64,000 nucleotides of DNA from Ceratopteris richardii (Eukaryota > Streptophyta > Polypodiopsida > Polypodiales > Pteridaceae), in NCBI GenBank assembly GCA_020310875.1, contig CM035428.1:102498161-102562160 (forward strand), given 5' to 3'. The notes under the pieces were generated by a model. It made no database searches. It worked only from the letters and a program-made list of their open reading frames with translations, and was not told the origin of the DNA. The translations under genes were made by a program, and so were the position numbers. Shown in pieces: positions 52,121-64,000 of this stretch (the first letter of the stretch is position 1; every line of letters starts with the position of its first letter).

Positions 52121-55100
52121 CAGAACGACATATCCTATAATCCAAGCATCCTCGAAACTTCTTCAACTTCTCAGCTCCAAGTGCTTTGGTGAAAATATCA
52201 GCAACCTGCTCATCTGTTCTCCGATAAACAAGATCAATATCACCTGCTAATACCTTCTCTTCGAGGAAGTGATAATGTACCTTGATATGCTTTGTTCTAG
52301 CATGAAAAATAGGGTTCCGTGCTAATTGTATGCTACTAAGATTATCACAATAGATAGTGATAGGCTTTTGCACGTCCACACCTAAATATGCAAGTAGCAT
52401 CTCCAGCCATGAAGCCTCACATGTTGCCATTGCAGCACCTCTATACTCAACCTCTGTACGACAAAGCAACAGTGGGTTGCTTCTTGTTGCTCCATGTAAT
52501 AGCTGCACCTCCAAATGAGAATAGAAAGCCACTAGTAGATCTTCTATCTGGAGTACTACCAGCCCAATTTGCATCGGTGTATCCATGAACCTGCAAATCT
52601 ACACCAGCTTCATAAAACAATGCATAATCCAAAGTAGCACTCACATAACGTAGAGTGCGCCTTAGAGCATCCAAATGTGGCTTCCTAGGAACCTGCATAA
52701 ACTGCCTTTCAAGTCCAACAATATAGCTTAAATCAGGCCCTGTAATTGTGAGATATATAAGACTTTCCGCAATTTTTCTATACATAGTAGCACTTTCCAA
52801 TGCTTCACCTGATGTAGTATCTAACTTCAAATTTTGATCTAATGGCATACAAATTGGCGTACAATCAGCCATACCATACTTTTGCAGCATATTAAGGCAT
52901 ATTGCCTTTGAGACATCCATATACCTATTTCTGTATGTGTAAACTCAATGCCCAAGAAATAGCGTAGGATCTTTCATGTCAAATTCCTGCATAAGAAGTT
53001 GCTTTACCTCTTTAATGCTTTCTTCATTATCACCACCTACAATCAAGTCATCAACATAAATAGCCACAATCCTGCTGCCATCATCACCCTTCCTTGCATA
53101 TAGTGAATGATCTGCATCACACATAGAAAACCCAATGGTGGTTAAGTAATCAGCAATCCTTGCATGCCATGCACGAGGAGCTTGCTTCAACCCATACAAA
53201 GCCTTTTGCAACCTACAAACATATTCTGGATGCTTTGAATCTTCATATCCTTGTGGGTGGTCCATGTATACTTCTTCTTTTAACTCACCATGTAAGAAAG
53301 AATTCTTCACATCCATCTGATGCAAAGTCCATCCTTTTGCTGTAGCTAGTGCAACAAGAGTTCTGACAGTAGACATTTTAGCTACAGGACTGAATGTTTC
53401 CTCATAATCAATGCCATATGTCAGTGCATATCCTTTTGCTACCATCTTGCTTTGTACCTGCTTATGCTACTATCAACATTGTGTTTTACCTTGTAAAACC
53501 ACTTGTAGCCTATGGGTTTCTTTCCTTGTGGCAATGGAACCAACTTCCATGTTTCATTTCCATAAAGTGCAGCCATCTCCTCATCCATAGCTTTTTCCCA
53601 ATCTGCATTTCCAATTGCATCTACAAAACAAGAAGGTTCAACATCTTGTATTACCTTTGTCATGTAGGCACAATGACAAGCCATGTAACTATCATATGTT
53701 AATCATTGTAAAGAATTATGCATCCTCCCATATCTTCTTGTTCCTGGGTCACTTCTCCTTGTATCATCTGCTTCTACCTTTTTTACTCTTGGAGTCTTCA
53801 CAGAGGGCAATCCAAGTTCCTCATCAAGACTCTTTTCTAAACCACTTGAATCTCCATCAACGTCTTCAAAACCTGCACATGTTTTATGACCAATAGAAAG
53901 CTTTTGTTTACCTTTCTTGGATGTATTTGATGAATTTGCTGAACTGAAATTTCCACGCAATCTTCCACTCCATGGGTTTGAGTTGAAACTATTGCCTGGT
54001 GATGCATTTGGTCCACTGAGAACTTGAGATTTCGCACTTGATTTTTTAGCATTTTCTTTGTCATTTGGTTCAAGGTTCATTCCTTCTTTGGCATCTGCAT
54101 AGAAGCTTGACATTTCATCAAATACCACATCTCTGCTCACCTTCACCTGTCGTGTGAGTGGGTTATAACATTTATATCTCTTTTGTTCAAGGGAGTATCC
54201 AATGAAGACACATTTTTTTTGCTTTTGGATCAAGCTTTGTCCTCAACTCATCTAGAACATGTACATATGCAATACAGCCACAAACTTTCAGATGTGATAA
54301 GTTTGGCTTTTTACCTGTAAACTTCTCTTCAAGTGTAACTTGATGTACAATAGTAGTTGGAGTTTTGTTCATGATGTATACAATAGTATGAACAACTTCT
54401 GCCCAATAACAATGAGGCATATTCTTTTCAGCCATCAAGGCTCTTGCTATTTTTGCAATATGTCTATTTTTATGTTCAACAATGCCATTCTGTTGTGGTG
54501 TGTACCTACATGAAAACTGATGTTAAATTCCATGACTTTTTAGAAAATTATTGAATTCATTTGACATGTATTCAGCTCCTCCATCAGATCTTAATGTCTG
54601 AATATACTTCCCTGTCTACTTTTTCACCATAGCTTTAAAATTCTGAAAGTGAGTGAATACCTCACTCTTCTCTTTCATGAAATAGACCCACACTTTCCGT
54701 GTATGGTCATCAATGAAAGTAACATAAAACTTGCAACCGCCCATAGATGTGGTCTTTGCAGGACCCAAACATCTGTGTGTACTATTTCTAGCACATTCTC
54801 ACTAACATGCTTGTCATGCGGGAACGATGATCTTGACTGTTTACCTAATTGACATGCTACACATACCTTTTGCATCTCTGCAACCTTGAAATTTGGTAGT
54901 CCATGGACAATCTCCTTTGGCTGCATCAATTTTAGCCTTTGCAGATTTGCATGTCCAATTCGTTTGTGCAAGATCTCTATACTAGTAATAACTCTTGCAC
55001 CTTTTGTAAACATGACTAAATTCATTTCAAGAATTTTCACATTGATGGTGAACATCCTACCCACTTTGTTTCCTTTGGCAATCCATCGTCCACCCTGTTT

Positions 55101-56393
55101 GTACTCTTCTACATATAACCCATCAGCGTTGAACCTGACTTGTAATCCCTGGTCAACCATTTGTCCAACAGAAACTAGATTCTTTGTTATATTTGGAACA
55201 TGTAACACATCAGCAAGGTGTTTTACCTTCCCATCCTCCATAGACAATGCTATATTTGCTGTATGCTTGATAGGGTGTGATGTGTTATCACCTGTTTCAA
55301 CATATCCAAGAACTGGCAACTTTGCAAAGTACTAAACCATTCCGCATGACTGGTCATGTGATTTGAGGCACCTGAATCAACATGCCAGACATTATCATTC
55401 GATTTTGAAACACCATCAGACATTGTATTCATCATGTGATGTTGAACCATGAACAACTTCTTAGAATCATCTGCACTTGTGGATGCATAGTTGTTTTGCT
55501 GCCTTTTGTTATTTTGATTCTTCAACTTGTAGTCACGTTCAAAGTGTCCTAGTTTACAATAATTCCAACATCCTTTAATATCATTACCTGAATCATTTCT
55601 TTGGAAATTTCTACGACCTCTTTGGCTCCCTCTACCTCAAAACTATCCTCTTCCTCCTACATGATTCTGTTGTTGACCTTGATCTTGGTTACTGTTTCCT
55701 CCTCCACTTCCGAAACCTCTACCTTTTGCCTCTTGCTTTGCCACAGTAGAATACTTGCTTAGAACTGGGATTTTCTTGGGAGTTTGAATCTTCACCAAGA
55801 TTCTTTTCTTCAATAATCAGCATGGATACCAAATCAACAAAATTCAAAATATTTTCTCTAGTCTATTTAGAAGTTTTGAACTGCTTATATGGAGCTCCTA
55901 AACCATGAAGGCACACTTCCACCTTATTATCATCATCTACATTCACGCCAATAGATGCAAGTGACTCACATATGCTTTTGATTTTCAAAGTGTAGTCACT
56001 TACTGACATGCTCTTTTTCTCCAATGTATGCAACTCATTCTTGAGTTGCAATTTTTGTGCCTTTTTATTGGTCTCATACAGAGTGACCAAACTATTCCAA
56101 GCCTCTTTCGGAGTCTTTGCATCCTCTATGTATCCAACCATGGTATCTTGTATGCTAATAGATAGCCAATACATTACCTTTCATGCTCCTTGATTCCTTT
56201 CCTCATATGCTCTTAACTGTTTTGTAGCCCGATTCCTCTCTGGCAACTGTGGAGCATTTTCATTCTCTCCTTCAATGTACTTCCAACAACCTTTTCCCAT
56301 CAGGAAATTCGTCATTCTAAATCTCCAAGCATGGAAGTTGTTCTTGTCCAGCTTATTGCTCATAAGCTGACTCATTCCATCTGCATTTGCCAT
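52121..56393 (-). pseudogene. Ty1/copia gag-pol, near full length, with frameshifts
   Basis: Minus strand from MANADGMSQLMSNKLDKNNFHAWRFRMTNFLMG (56393). Gag continues at 56174-55863 (SLVTLYETNKKAQKLQLKNELHTLE). The knuckle CWNYCKLGHFERDY (about 55565) has lost its last Cys. Protease is NVWHVDSGASNHMTSH (about 55400). Pre-integrase is ILHKRIGHANLQRLKLM and CVACQLGKQSRSSF (54960-54850). Integrase spans about 54830-54190 (NRHIAKIARALMAEKNMPHCYWAE). RT has [37 protein letters not shown] and IYVDDLIVGGD (53445-52945). RNase H has YTDANWAGSTPDRRSTSGF, TEVEYRGAAMATCEASWLEML, CDNLSSIQLARNPIFHARTKHIKVHYHF and DIFTKALG, to 52130. Domain order PR-INT-RT-RH is copia. Broken by at least five frameshifts or stops. 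Confidence 0.9.
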
Positions 56394-56830
56394 CTCTGCA
56401 ACAATTCACAACACTGCAAAACACTAGAAGTAGCACTTCTGCTTGAACACTATCGCACTATGACGTGAGAGTTCGATCTCAAAAAAACACAGTTTTCGTG
56501 TATCAACAGTACACGAAATTGCTTGAAATTATGGACTTGTAATATATGAGTGTTGTCGAACACAGCGCAAGTTACAGTTTCTAAAACTGACCTGGTTTTT
56601 CTTTGGGCCCCACCTTGTGGGCTCGAAATGAAGGTCGAGATGGCTTCGGAACTTCGATCTGAAAAAAACGAGTGACCTTAAAGGGATAACTCACGAAAAT
56701 ATTTTGAGGTCTTCTAGCTTCACGCCGATTTTTGTAGCAAATGGAGGTCGTTTGTGAATCACATTTTCTCCATGCCTTGCTGCGTACTCTTCACCGTCAC
56801 CTTCTCCACGAGCTCTATACAGCCACGCTG

Positions 56831-56842
56831 GCTCTGATACCA
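56831..56842 (-). other. Primer binding site, initiator tRNA-Met
   Basis: The plus strand GCTCTGATACCA abuts the LTR at 56843 with no spacer; the minus strand reads TGGTATCAGAGC. Confidence 0.9.
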
Positions 56843-56940
56843 TGTCACAAGGAAGGAGATAAGGAAGAGAGCTCACACACACACTCTCACAATCAAAGAG
56901 AAGCACACACTCAGATTGAGGCAAGGAAGAATGATATTCT
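56843..56940 (-). repeat. Truncated 5' LTR of the minus-strand copia element
   Basis: Matches the first ~98 bp of 51730-52108 with two or three differences, then ends at the foldback palindrome. About 280 bp, including the promoter end of the LTR, are missing. Confidence 0.85.
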
Positions 56941-56954
56941 TCCTTGCCTCAATC
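56914..56954. repeat. Perfect 19-bp foldback palindrome at the LTR truncation
   Basis: GATTGAGGCAAGGAAGAAT, then the 3-base loop GAT, then the exact reverse complement ATTCTTCCTTGCCTCAATC. The left arm belongs to the LTR; the right arm is an inverted copy of it. Confidence 0.92.
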
Positions 56955-59100
56955 AAGACAGGGATGGGATACTCTTGCTTCTTTCTATGCTATGCATAAT
57001 GAAGCACATGTTGCATACTATAGGAAGTAAATTGAGGATGTATGTATGGGCCAAAATGAGTCTATGGATGTTTATGTGACACACATCAAGGACTTGAAAG
57101 AGCAATTGGCAAACATAAATGAGATTATTTTGGATGCATCACTCATCTCTATGTTGTTGAAAGGATTACCAAAATCTTTTTTAGATCTTTGCCACTACAC
57201 CCCATTTGGTTTCAAAAGAGAATCCAAATATGTAAGCATTTGATATGTTTGTGTCTCTTCTTTTGCAAGAAGAGAAATCTAGAGTGAATAGGAGTGGTTC
57301 GATTGAGGGAACACAAGCACTTACTATCTAAAAAGAAAAGGGGAAAAGCAAGCATGGTTCGTATTTGGGTTCATCAAAACCAAAGCCTCAACCTTCCTCT
57401 TCCACCCATTCCTCTAATGGTTCTGATTTGAAGAAGAAGAAGAAGAAGAGATGCAGATATTGCTAAAAGGTGGGTCATACTATTGATGAGTGTAGGAATA
57501 TTGCTAAGTGTAATGAAAAGAAGAAGGAATGTGGCATGTCTATTGCTGAAAATGGTTCAAATGAAAAGAATGATGAAGCCATGATGGCTCAAGAGTTTTC
57601 GGCATGTGTTGTTACATGTCATTATGATGCATTGTTGCATTCTAAATGTATGGTTTTGAGTGAGGTTAATTCAGATTGGTTCTTTGATAGTGGTGTTTCA
57701 AAGCACATGAATTCATGCAAAATGTTTTGTGCATATTTGAAAGATGCACCCAAAGGATTAGGAGAAATTGAGTATGACTACAAATGGAAGTGTGGTTCTC
57801 TTGAAAAAAGCCTTCTATGTACCTAGTATCAAGAAGAACATAATTTTAGCTCTTTGAATTTGGACTTCATGTACACTTTGTTGATGATAAGTGTATGATT
57901 CATGATTTTAGCAATGGTGATATTATCATGATGTTTGGTACTATATGCAATGCTTTGTATCACTTGGATACATATAAGAGGGCTGGTTCAAATGCCTTGG
58001 TTGCTCATACTTCCTCCATGATTGAAATGGAGCTTTGGCATGCTTGTTTTGGTCACTTGAACTTCAATAGTTTTCTTTGCTTGCAAAATAAGGACATGAT
58101 TATTGGTTTGGAAACACTTGCATTCATTGAAAAGCATTCATGTGGAGCTTTTCCAAAAATGGGGCTTGTTCATAGTGATGTATCTGGTCACATCAAGAAT
58201 CCATATTTTGGGAAACATGTATATTTTCCTACCTTCATTGATGATGCTAATCCCCATACATGGGTGTATCCTATGAAAGCAAAGAATGAGGTATTTTCTT
58301 GCTTTAAAGCATTTTTAACAATGGATGAATTTTTTTCTGGAAAGGAGCCTTTAAACCTATGCACAGATCATGGTGGTAAATACATGTCACACGAGTCTAA
58401 TGATTTTCTTCATGAAAGAGGAATTGCAAACCATTCGAAGGTGCCATATACACCTCAAAAAAATGGTGTTGTATAGCGTAAAAATAGAATGCTCTTTGAA
58501 ATGGTACGGTGTATAATTATAGGAAAGCACATTTGTAAAATCGGGATGGACATTTTCATATGTGAAAACTATGTGTTGAATTGCTTTGCTAGATTTGTTG
58601 CCAAAGGATATTTACAACAATATGGCATTGAATATGAGGAAAGCTTTGCACCTAGTTCACACATGACTACGATTTGTACCATGGTTGCATTGGCTACCGA
58701 ATGAGGTTGGAAAGTACATTAACTGGACATAAAATCAACTCTCTTGAATGGTGATTTTCAAGAAGAGTTTTATGTGAAGCAAACTCCTAGATTTCTATAA
58801 AAGAGAAAGAATATATGGTTTTTTTCCTTGCTATACTATGCATGGAGATTGATGCTGCTATGCATATTTTCACTGATAGTCAAAGTGCATTGATGGTTGC
58901 ATGAAATCTAGTGTTACATGCACGAACAAAACATATTGAAGGCATTATCACTATGTGAGAGACTGTCTTCATGTGTGAGATATTGATTTGGTATATGTGC
59001 CTACACAAGATGATGTAGTAGACATATTCATCAAAGCTCTTCAATGGGAAAAGTTTGAGGCTTTTCGGAAAGATTTAGGCTTGTTTCCTAGTGGGGGATG
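56955..59100 (+). pseudogene. Ty1/copia relic with RT mostly deleted
   Basis: A different family from the preceding element. Gag: QNESMDVYVTHIKDLKEQLANI..LLKGLPKSF (57046-57190). Knuckle CRYC-stop-KVGHTIDEC (57453-57495). Protease DWFFDSGVSKHMNSC (57678). Pre-integrase ELWHACFGHLNFNS (58032). Integrase LVHSDVSG, FIDDANPHTW, CTDHGGKYMS and VPYTPQKNGVV (58165-58475), with the GKEP insertion before the second Asp region. It then jumps to RT VAKGYLQQYGIEYEESFAP (58600) and LDIKSTLLNGDFQEEFYVKQ, and near 58800 to the RNase H end (FTDSQSALMVA, HARTKHIEG). The catalytic YVDD region is absent. A purine tract AGTGGGGGATG lies at about 59091. No LTR pair recognised. Confidence 0.8.
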
Positions 59101-59700
59101 ATCTATCACTCTATGTGCTCACATCATTCGCTCTTGGGGGGTTTGCTACACTTATATATTCCTCGAGTAGTTTTGATGTGAGCCTTTTGTCTATACTTGG
59201 GAAATTCTTACTCTAGTAGTGGCTATAGGTTTTTTCCCCATATTATCACATACATGATACACTCCTATGTGGTGGTAATTTGTACTTAGGGATATTATTC
59301 GACTCTTACTTCAGTTTTGTTCATCATCAATAGAGCGAGCTATTCTTGCCATCCATCTTCTTTGGGTGTCTTGTTGTGTTTGTGCTCCTTGTGTGTGCTT
59401 CATGTGTGTCTCTCCTACTTTTACACACACCCAGTAGGGAAAAATATATTACATTGTAGTACATGCTTCAACAACCTATGCAAACAATTAGGACTATAAT
59501 TCCCTATTTTGGAGTAATTTGAGGCACATTCCAAGTCCATAACAACCTCAAAATGATGTGCTATGGGGTTGGTTCATGGATGGCCTCAATCCTATGTTGA
59601 AGAAGAAAGTTTTCATCTACGCTTTGGATGATCATGGAAGCTGGGTCAAATTATTGACACTATCAAACAATTAAAGTGAAATCTAAAGGTAGCTAACCTA
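59101..59700. other. No recognisable gene
   Basis: Probably the 3' LTR region of the preceding copia relic or spacer. Only a 60-codon ORF without motif (59317-59499). Confidence 0.35.
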
Positions 59701-62260
59701 TTCTTTCAATGAACTACAAAGGCGTCTGATCTATTGACACTACTAAGTATGGAGGAAAAAAACTTGTTTAGTTTGTATTGCAGGAAATGGAGAAATGTAG
59801 GTCATGTTGTAGATAATTTTTCATTGAATCAAGTTTATAATGTCATTTGTAATCTAACAAATCATAGCAATAATAGGGGAAGCAATGATAACATATCAAC
59901 AAACAATCTTGATCATGGTGGATTGAATTATTAGGGTAACAAACACGATCGAAGAACCTTCAAATGAAATTGATGAGATGGAGAAAAAAATATCAGAAGG
60001 AAGAAAAAGTACCTTAATGTTTATTTTGTACGGAGCTCAGACATATGAGATAGAAATATCTGGAAGGCCAAGAATATGATAAAGTGAAGCAAGAGCCTAA
60101 GCTTAAAGCACCTATGACCAATATGGTCACATTGATTTATGAGAAGCCAGTGATCCCAATATTTATCTGCTCCAAAAAATAGCTTCAACAACAAGATCCA
60201 ATACAATTCCCTAGTATTCTAGAGCAAAATCAGCTATACAACCAAGTGTCTAGGTGGGCTACATAGATGTTTGGCTTATTTTGATCCATTCAATCAGACT
60301 ACTTCATCCAATATAGAACACTTGGCCCAAACACGGGTTTAGGTCCCAAATCTACATCTTTTAGGCTAGGTAATATTTTCGCGCAATACAATGGAAAAGG
60401 AAGCCATATCCTGGGAAAAATGTGTAAAAAGGGAGTAGTAAGATCAAGCTTCTATGGAGAAAAGAGACACCACAACCACTGACAATGCTCTCAATTCCTC
60501 AGAGGGAGTACACAAATCTATGATTCAATTACCATTAGGAGTTTTATTAGATTTAGTACCAACTTTCAAAGAAGCTCTCCCAGCCAAAGTTTAAACTCTT
60601 GTTAGAGAGTCTCCAATAATGTGGTCCTAGTTAATCAAGTCGAAATGGCAAAAGATAGTCTAGTAGATTATGATATCCCTCTAATCACCATTTGGTATAA
60701 ATCCAAACCTATCTCCAGAGTCTTGATTGATAGAGGCTTCAGGATGAATAACGCTACACTGTTAGTTTGTTGATAGATGAGGTGGCCGAACATCCAACCC
60801 ACCCCTTTTACATTTCTATGGATGATTATTCTCATGTTCAACCCATCGGATTAATTAAAGAGATTCCTATCAGAACCCAAGAAGTTCATTCCTCATCACC
60901 TTTGTTGTTATTGGATTACTTGGCCAACATGAATATTATAATTTTCTTATGTGTCACCATTGGCTGAAGCAAGGTAAAATTTAAAAAGATTGGGGATATG
61001 AGGTGATGAATTTCAGCAAAAGGATTAAGAAGTATTATGTCATAGTAGATCAGAAGCAAATTTACCTAAAGGCTTAACTGTCAACGATTACAGAATACCC
61101 CCATATGCTAGAAGATCTTGAAGAAGATGAGGAAGCTCAATTCTTAGAAGCTATCAAGGATATTTGGTCTATTGGACTTGTTGATATTCTAGAAGTGTTA
61201 GCACAGTATTGGAAGTGGGATCTTGTTACATATTTGGTTTGACCAAAGCCAATCTAGGAAGATATTTTGAAGCATACATTATTACTGCCAATTGACGATC
61301 TTTTCAAGAAAGATAGTGTGCATGTGCAGGAAGACCAAGTGGAGGCAATCAGTTTGGGTCCCATGACAACCTCAATTGGTCAAGATTTGTGGAGTGACCA
61401 ACACCATTTGAGAGTGACTTGATTAAGTTGTTGAAAAAGCATTTAAAGATGTCTTCGCTTGGGAGTATTCAAACATCCAGGGTTTTGATCCACATTTATA
61501 CCAGCATAAGATTCCATTGTGTCAAGACACATCTCTGACCATTCAACAGAGGTACAAGATGGAAACAAAATCTCCATGACATGAGAATGAAGAACTAGAT
61601 TGAACCATGTGGGTGAATATAGCTACTATCCCAAACTCTTTTCCCTTACATTTTTTGGACACAATGCTTAATGAACTTGTAGGAAGAGAAATGTATTCCT
61701 TCTTGGATAGACTCAATGTATACAATCAAGTTTGGATGGCTAAGGTGGATGTCCCTAAAACACCTTTTAACACTAATTGGGTTGTCTTTGCTTATAATAT
61801 CAAATTTTTTGGATTTTGAGATACTACTAGTACTTTCTAGAGATGTATGCATCAAATATTTGCAACATACTTGACTAACTTCATGTGAGTTTTTTGAGCT
61901 GATTTTTGAGTCTTTGGAAAAGAGGTGGACCACTTATAAGATCTATGGCTCTATTTTACATAGTGCATAAAGGTTCATCAATTCTTACACCTCAATAAGT
62001 CAGACTTTAGGGTAAAGTGCAAAAAATTATCAAACTATATCATCTTCAAGGAAGGTACTATGGTGGATCACAACAAAGTTAAAGTTGTATTGCAAGCCCC
62101 ATTGCCAAAATCATTGATTTTTGGGTCAAATTTGGTGGCATGGTCATCACTTATGTTGTCTCGCTCATATTGTCATACTATTCATTCGCTTCACTCATGT
62201 CAAAACTGGAGATTTTCTATGGGATGTGGAATGCAATTTAGCCTTTCGTAGGTTAAAGTG
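59701..62260 (+). pseudogene. Ty3/gypsy gag-PR-RT relic
   Basis: Degenerate knuckle YCRKWRNVGHVVDNF near 59776. Protease region RVLIDRGFRMN (about 60717, DRG for DGG/DSG), followed in order by PIGLIKEIPIR (60846) and a hydrophobic stretch. RT: FPLHFLDTMLNELVGREMYSFLDRLNVYNQV..KVDVPKTPFNTNWVVFAYNIKFFGF (61640-61819), which keeps the SFLD..YNQ and TPFNT-W landmarks. VKVVLQAPLPK near 62067 corresponds to the RT connection region. Heavily mutated, no LTRs seen, no integrase. Confidence 0.65.
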
Positions 62261-64000
62261 CTTCTAAATAGGTGACCAATGTTGCAAGCCCTAGATCGGA
62301 ATCATCTACCGATGTGTTTTGATGCAAAAGCAAGCTACTCTTTCAACCACCAAATGTAACTTGTACTTCAAAAAATTATCATTAGATGTGAATTTGTATT
62401 TGTAAACTAATCCACATAAAAAAACATTCTAATCTTTTAAGAAAATATTGGTTCCCAAGTATCATCATTATAGATGGAATCGAATTCTTCTTTGTTGATG
62501 AGTTCTCATTTCTGATGATCATATGCTTGGGCTAAATTTGTGTAACTCATAGGATCATTTGATGAATTGATAGAGAGATTTCTAAGAATAAAAAAAATCA
62601 TTCTGGTGGATGTGTGACTTGGGTAGATCATAGAAGAGTCCCTTGAATTGGATCTAGAGTTGTACCAACATCTAGTAAGGAGGAGTTTCTAAAATTGAAA
62701 TCTCCATCAAGTTCAAAATCAAATTTGGATCCTAACTCAACAATTGAATTAAAGTCATGCCATGGAGGAATATCCTTCAAGCTTTGGGCTCCTTATGCAT
62801 TTTTGCTTACTCTTCAAGCTTTGAGTTCCTTATGCATTTTTTCCTTATTAAAGATGATTTTGTTGCTCTAAATCAGGTTTCTAGATCCAAAATCTCACAT
62901 TATATATCCGAATTGATTACCTAAGCCTACTTGAAGAAAACACACATCTTGGACTTTGAATCTAGATTATATCATAGATGTGCATATATTTCATAGTGAA
63001 AAACATAGATGATCAGAGTTTGGGAAACTTACTAGTCCATATCTCTCGAGATAATTTGAATTATTTGGATGTATATGCTATAAATTCATCAACTGGACCA
63101 TAATTAGTACTAGCTTGACTCAAAATCCTCAAGTTGGGTCTGCATGATGAAATATTGAGATTAATGAGTCTTAAATATTTTGATTCATCCACTCTTCTCT
63201 TCTTACAATAGAGTCTTAACCTTCAAGCTTATATCAATCTCTATTATTGCAAACCCGATTCTCAACAGTGAAGAACACATCATCATGTGAATTTATAGGT
63301 TAATCCCATACCTTTTGTATAACCTCATCAATGAAGGTGATGAAATACAATGCACTACTAGATATTTAGGTGGGCATTAATTAACATAAACTTATAAGAA
63401 CTTAGCTTTTTCTTGGGTACCTTTAAAAATGAATTGCACATTTCTTATCTGTTTGTTGCATTAAAAAAATTCATATACCATAAAATACGACGAGGCTAAC
63501 TTTGGAAGACATCCGTAGTAAATCATAACTCCATGACATATGCGATAAAAATCCATGGTACATCTCTTCCAACGATTATTATATGATCAAAACTAGATGT
63601 TCTCTCTAAAAAAGGGTAGGTGATACATCTTGATGCCTTTGTCAATAGTCATCATCTAATTATTGATTAGAAAGGATTGATCATAAAGTTTTATTATAGA
63701 TCATCCAATTAGCTTTCCAACATATACTTTAGGTCACTTAAGGAACATGTCACATGTTCCTCACCTATTGATATACTTAGGTAGTGATTGTTGAAGATAA
63801 ATGTACAAGCTCATTTTCATATGAGCCATGCTTGGATAAATATACCAAATATAAAGATAAAGGAAAAGTAGAGGAAAAAAAGGAAAAAATAAGAAAAGAA
63901 AAAGTCTAGTCAAAACTTCATGATGAGTAAGAGATACAATATCTTGCCTTGTAGTTAGTAGCATGTAGTGGAGAAAGTGGTGAGTTAAGAAGGAGGCACA
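62261..64000. other. AT-rich DNA without a gene
   Basis: No protein motif, tandem array or RNA gene recognised on either strand. A purine-rich run (about 63844-63902, GGAAAAGTAGAGGAAAAAAAGG type) is the only compositional feature. Confidence 0.5.

Overview
The window is plant nuclear DNA, AT-rich and almost entirely built of nested, mostly decayed LTR retrotransposons. Evidence for a plant: Ty1/copia elements primed by initiator tRNA-Met (PBS TGGTATCAGAGC, three copies), Ty3/gypsy elements including one primed by tRNA-Asp and one chromodomain-bearing relic, spliceosomal-type introns, and tRNA-derived SINE-like modules. The depth of nesting suggests a very large genome, gymnosperm-like, but the species cannot be fixed from this sequence. 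No intact host gene was found. The only non-retroelement coding remains are at the left end.

Left end (1-4.1 kb): a 31-bp minisatellite runs off the window edge. Next to it is a broken locus with a ParB-like segment (on the minus strand) and a beta-class DNA N-methyltransferase-like segment (plus strand, with a 71-bp GT-AG intron). The middle part looks inverted in place.

4.1-16 kb: two copies of one copia family (A and B) share a single LTR in the order internal A - LTR - internal B. Copia A is interrupted by a 5.7-kb LTR element with 5-bp duplication CATTG and no recognisable coding. Both LTRs of that element carry tRNA-like Pol III A and B boxes. Copia B is a chimera of gag, integrase, a second gag and RT fragments, then fuses to a gypsy gag/protease relic (16.05-17.8 kb).

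17.8-23.6 kb: pyrimidine-rich DNA, a minus-strand chromovirus pol relic (18.76-21.56 kb), and the 5' LTR plus PBS of a minus-strand copia element.

23.6-50.5 kb: the main feature. An old plus-strand gypsy element is split inside gag by a complete 16.8-kb relative in the opposite orientation (23886-40708). The younger element has TG..CA LTRs of 889 and 882 bp, 5-bp target duplications GATGG, a tRNA-Asp PBS, a polypurine tract and about 1.3% LTR divergence by eye. Its order is leader with a ~23-bp GATACGATAC array, gag, protease, RT, RNase H, two tandem HHCC zinc modules, integrase, GPY-like module, a SECOND aspartic protease domain, a WxPK motif region, and a 1214-codon third ORF rich in coiled coil. 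The old relative shares the double HHCC but lacks the second protease and the third ORF.

50.5-64 kb: a (TA)38 palindrome, a nearly full-length minus-strand copia element whose 5' LTR stops in a perfect foldback palindrome, a plus-strand copia relic with most of RT deleted, a plus-strand gypsy relic, and AT-rich DNA with nothing recognisable.

The best candidate for an undescribed system is the 16.8-kb element with its post-integrase protease and large third ORF. The ParB/methyltransferase locus is second.
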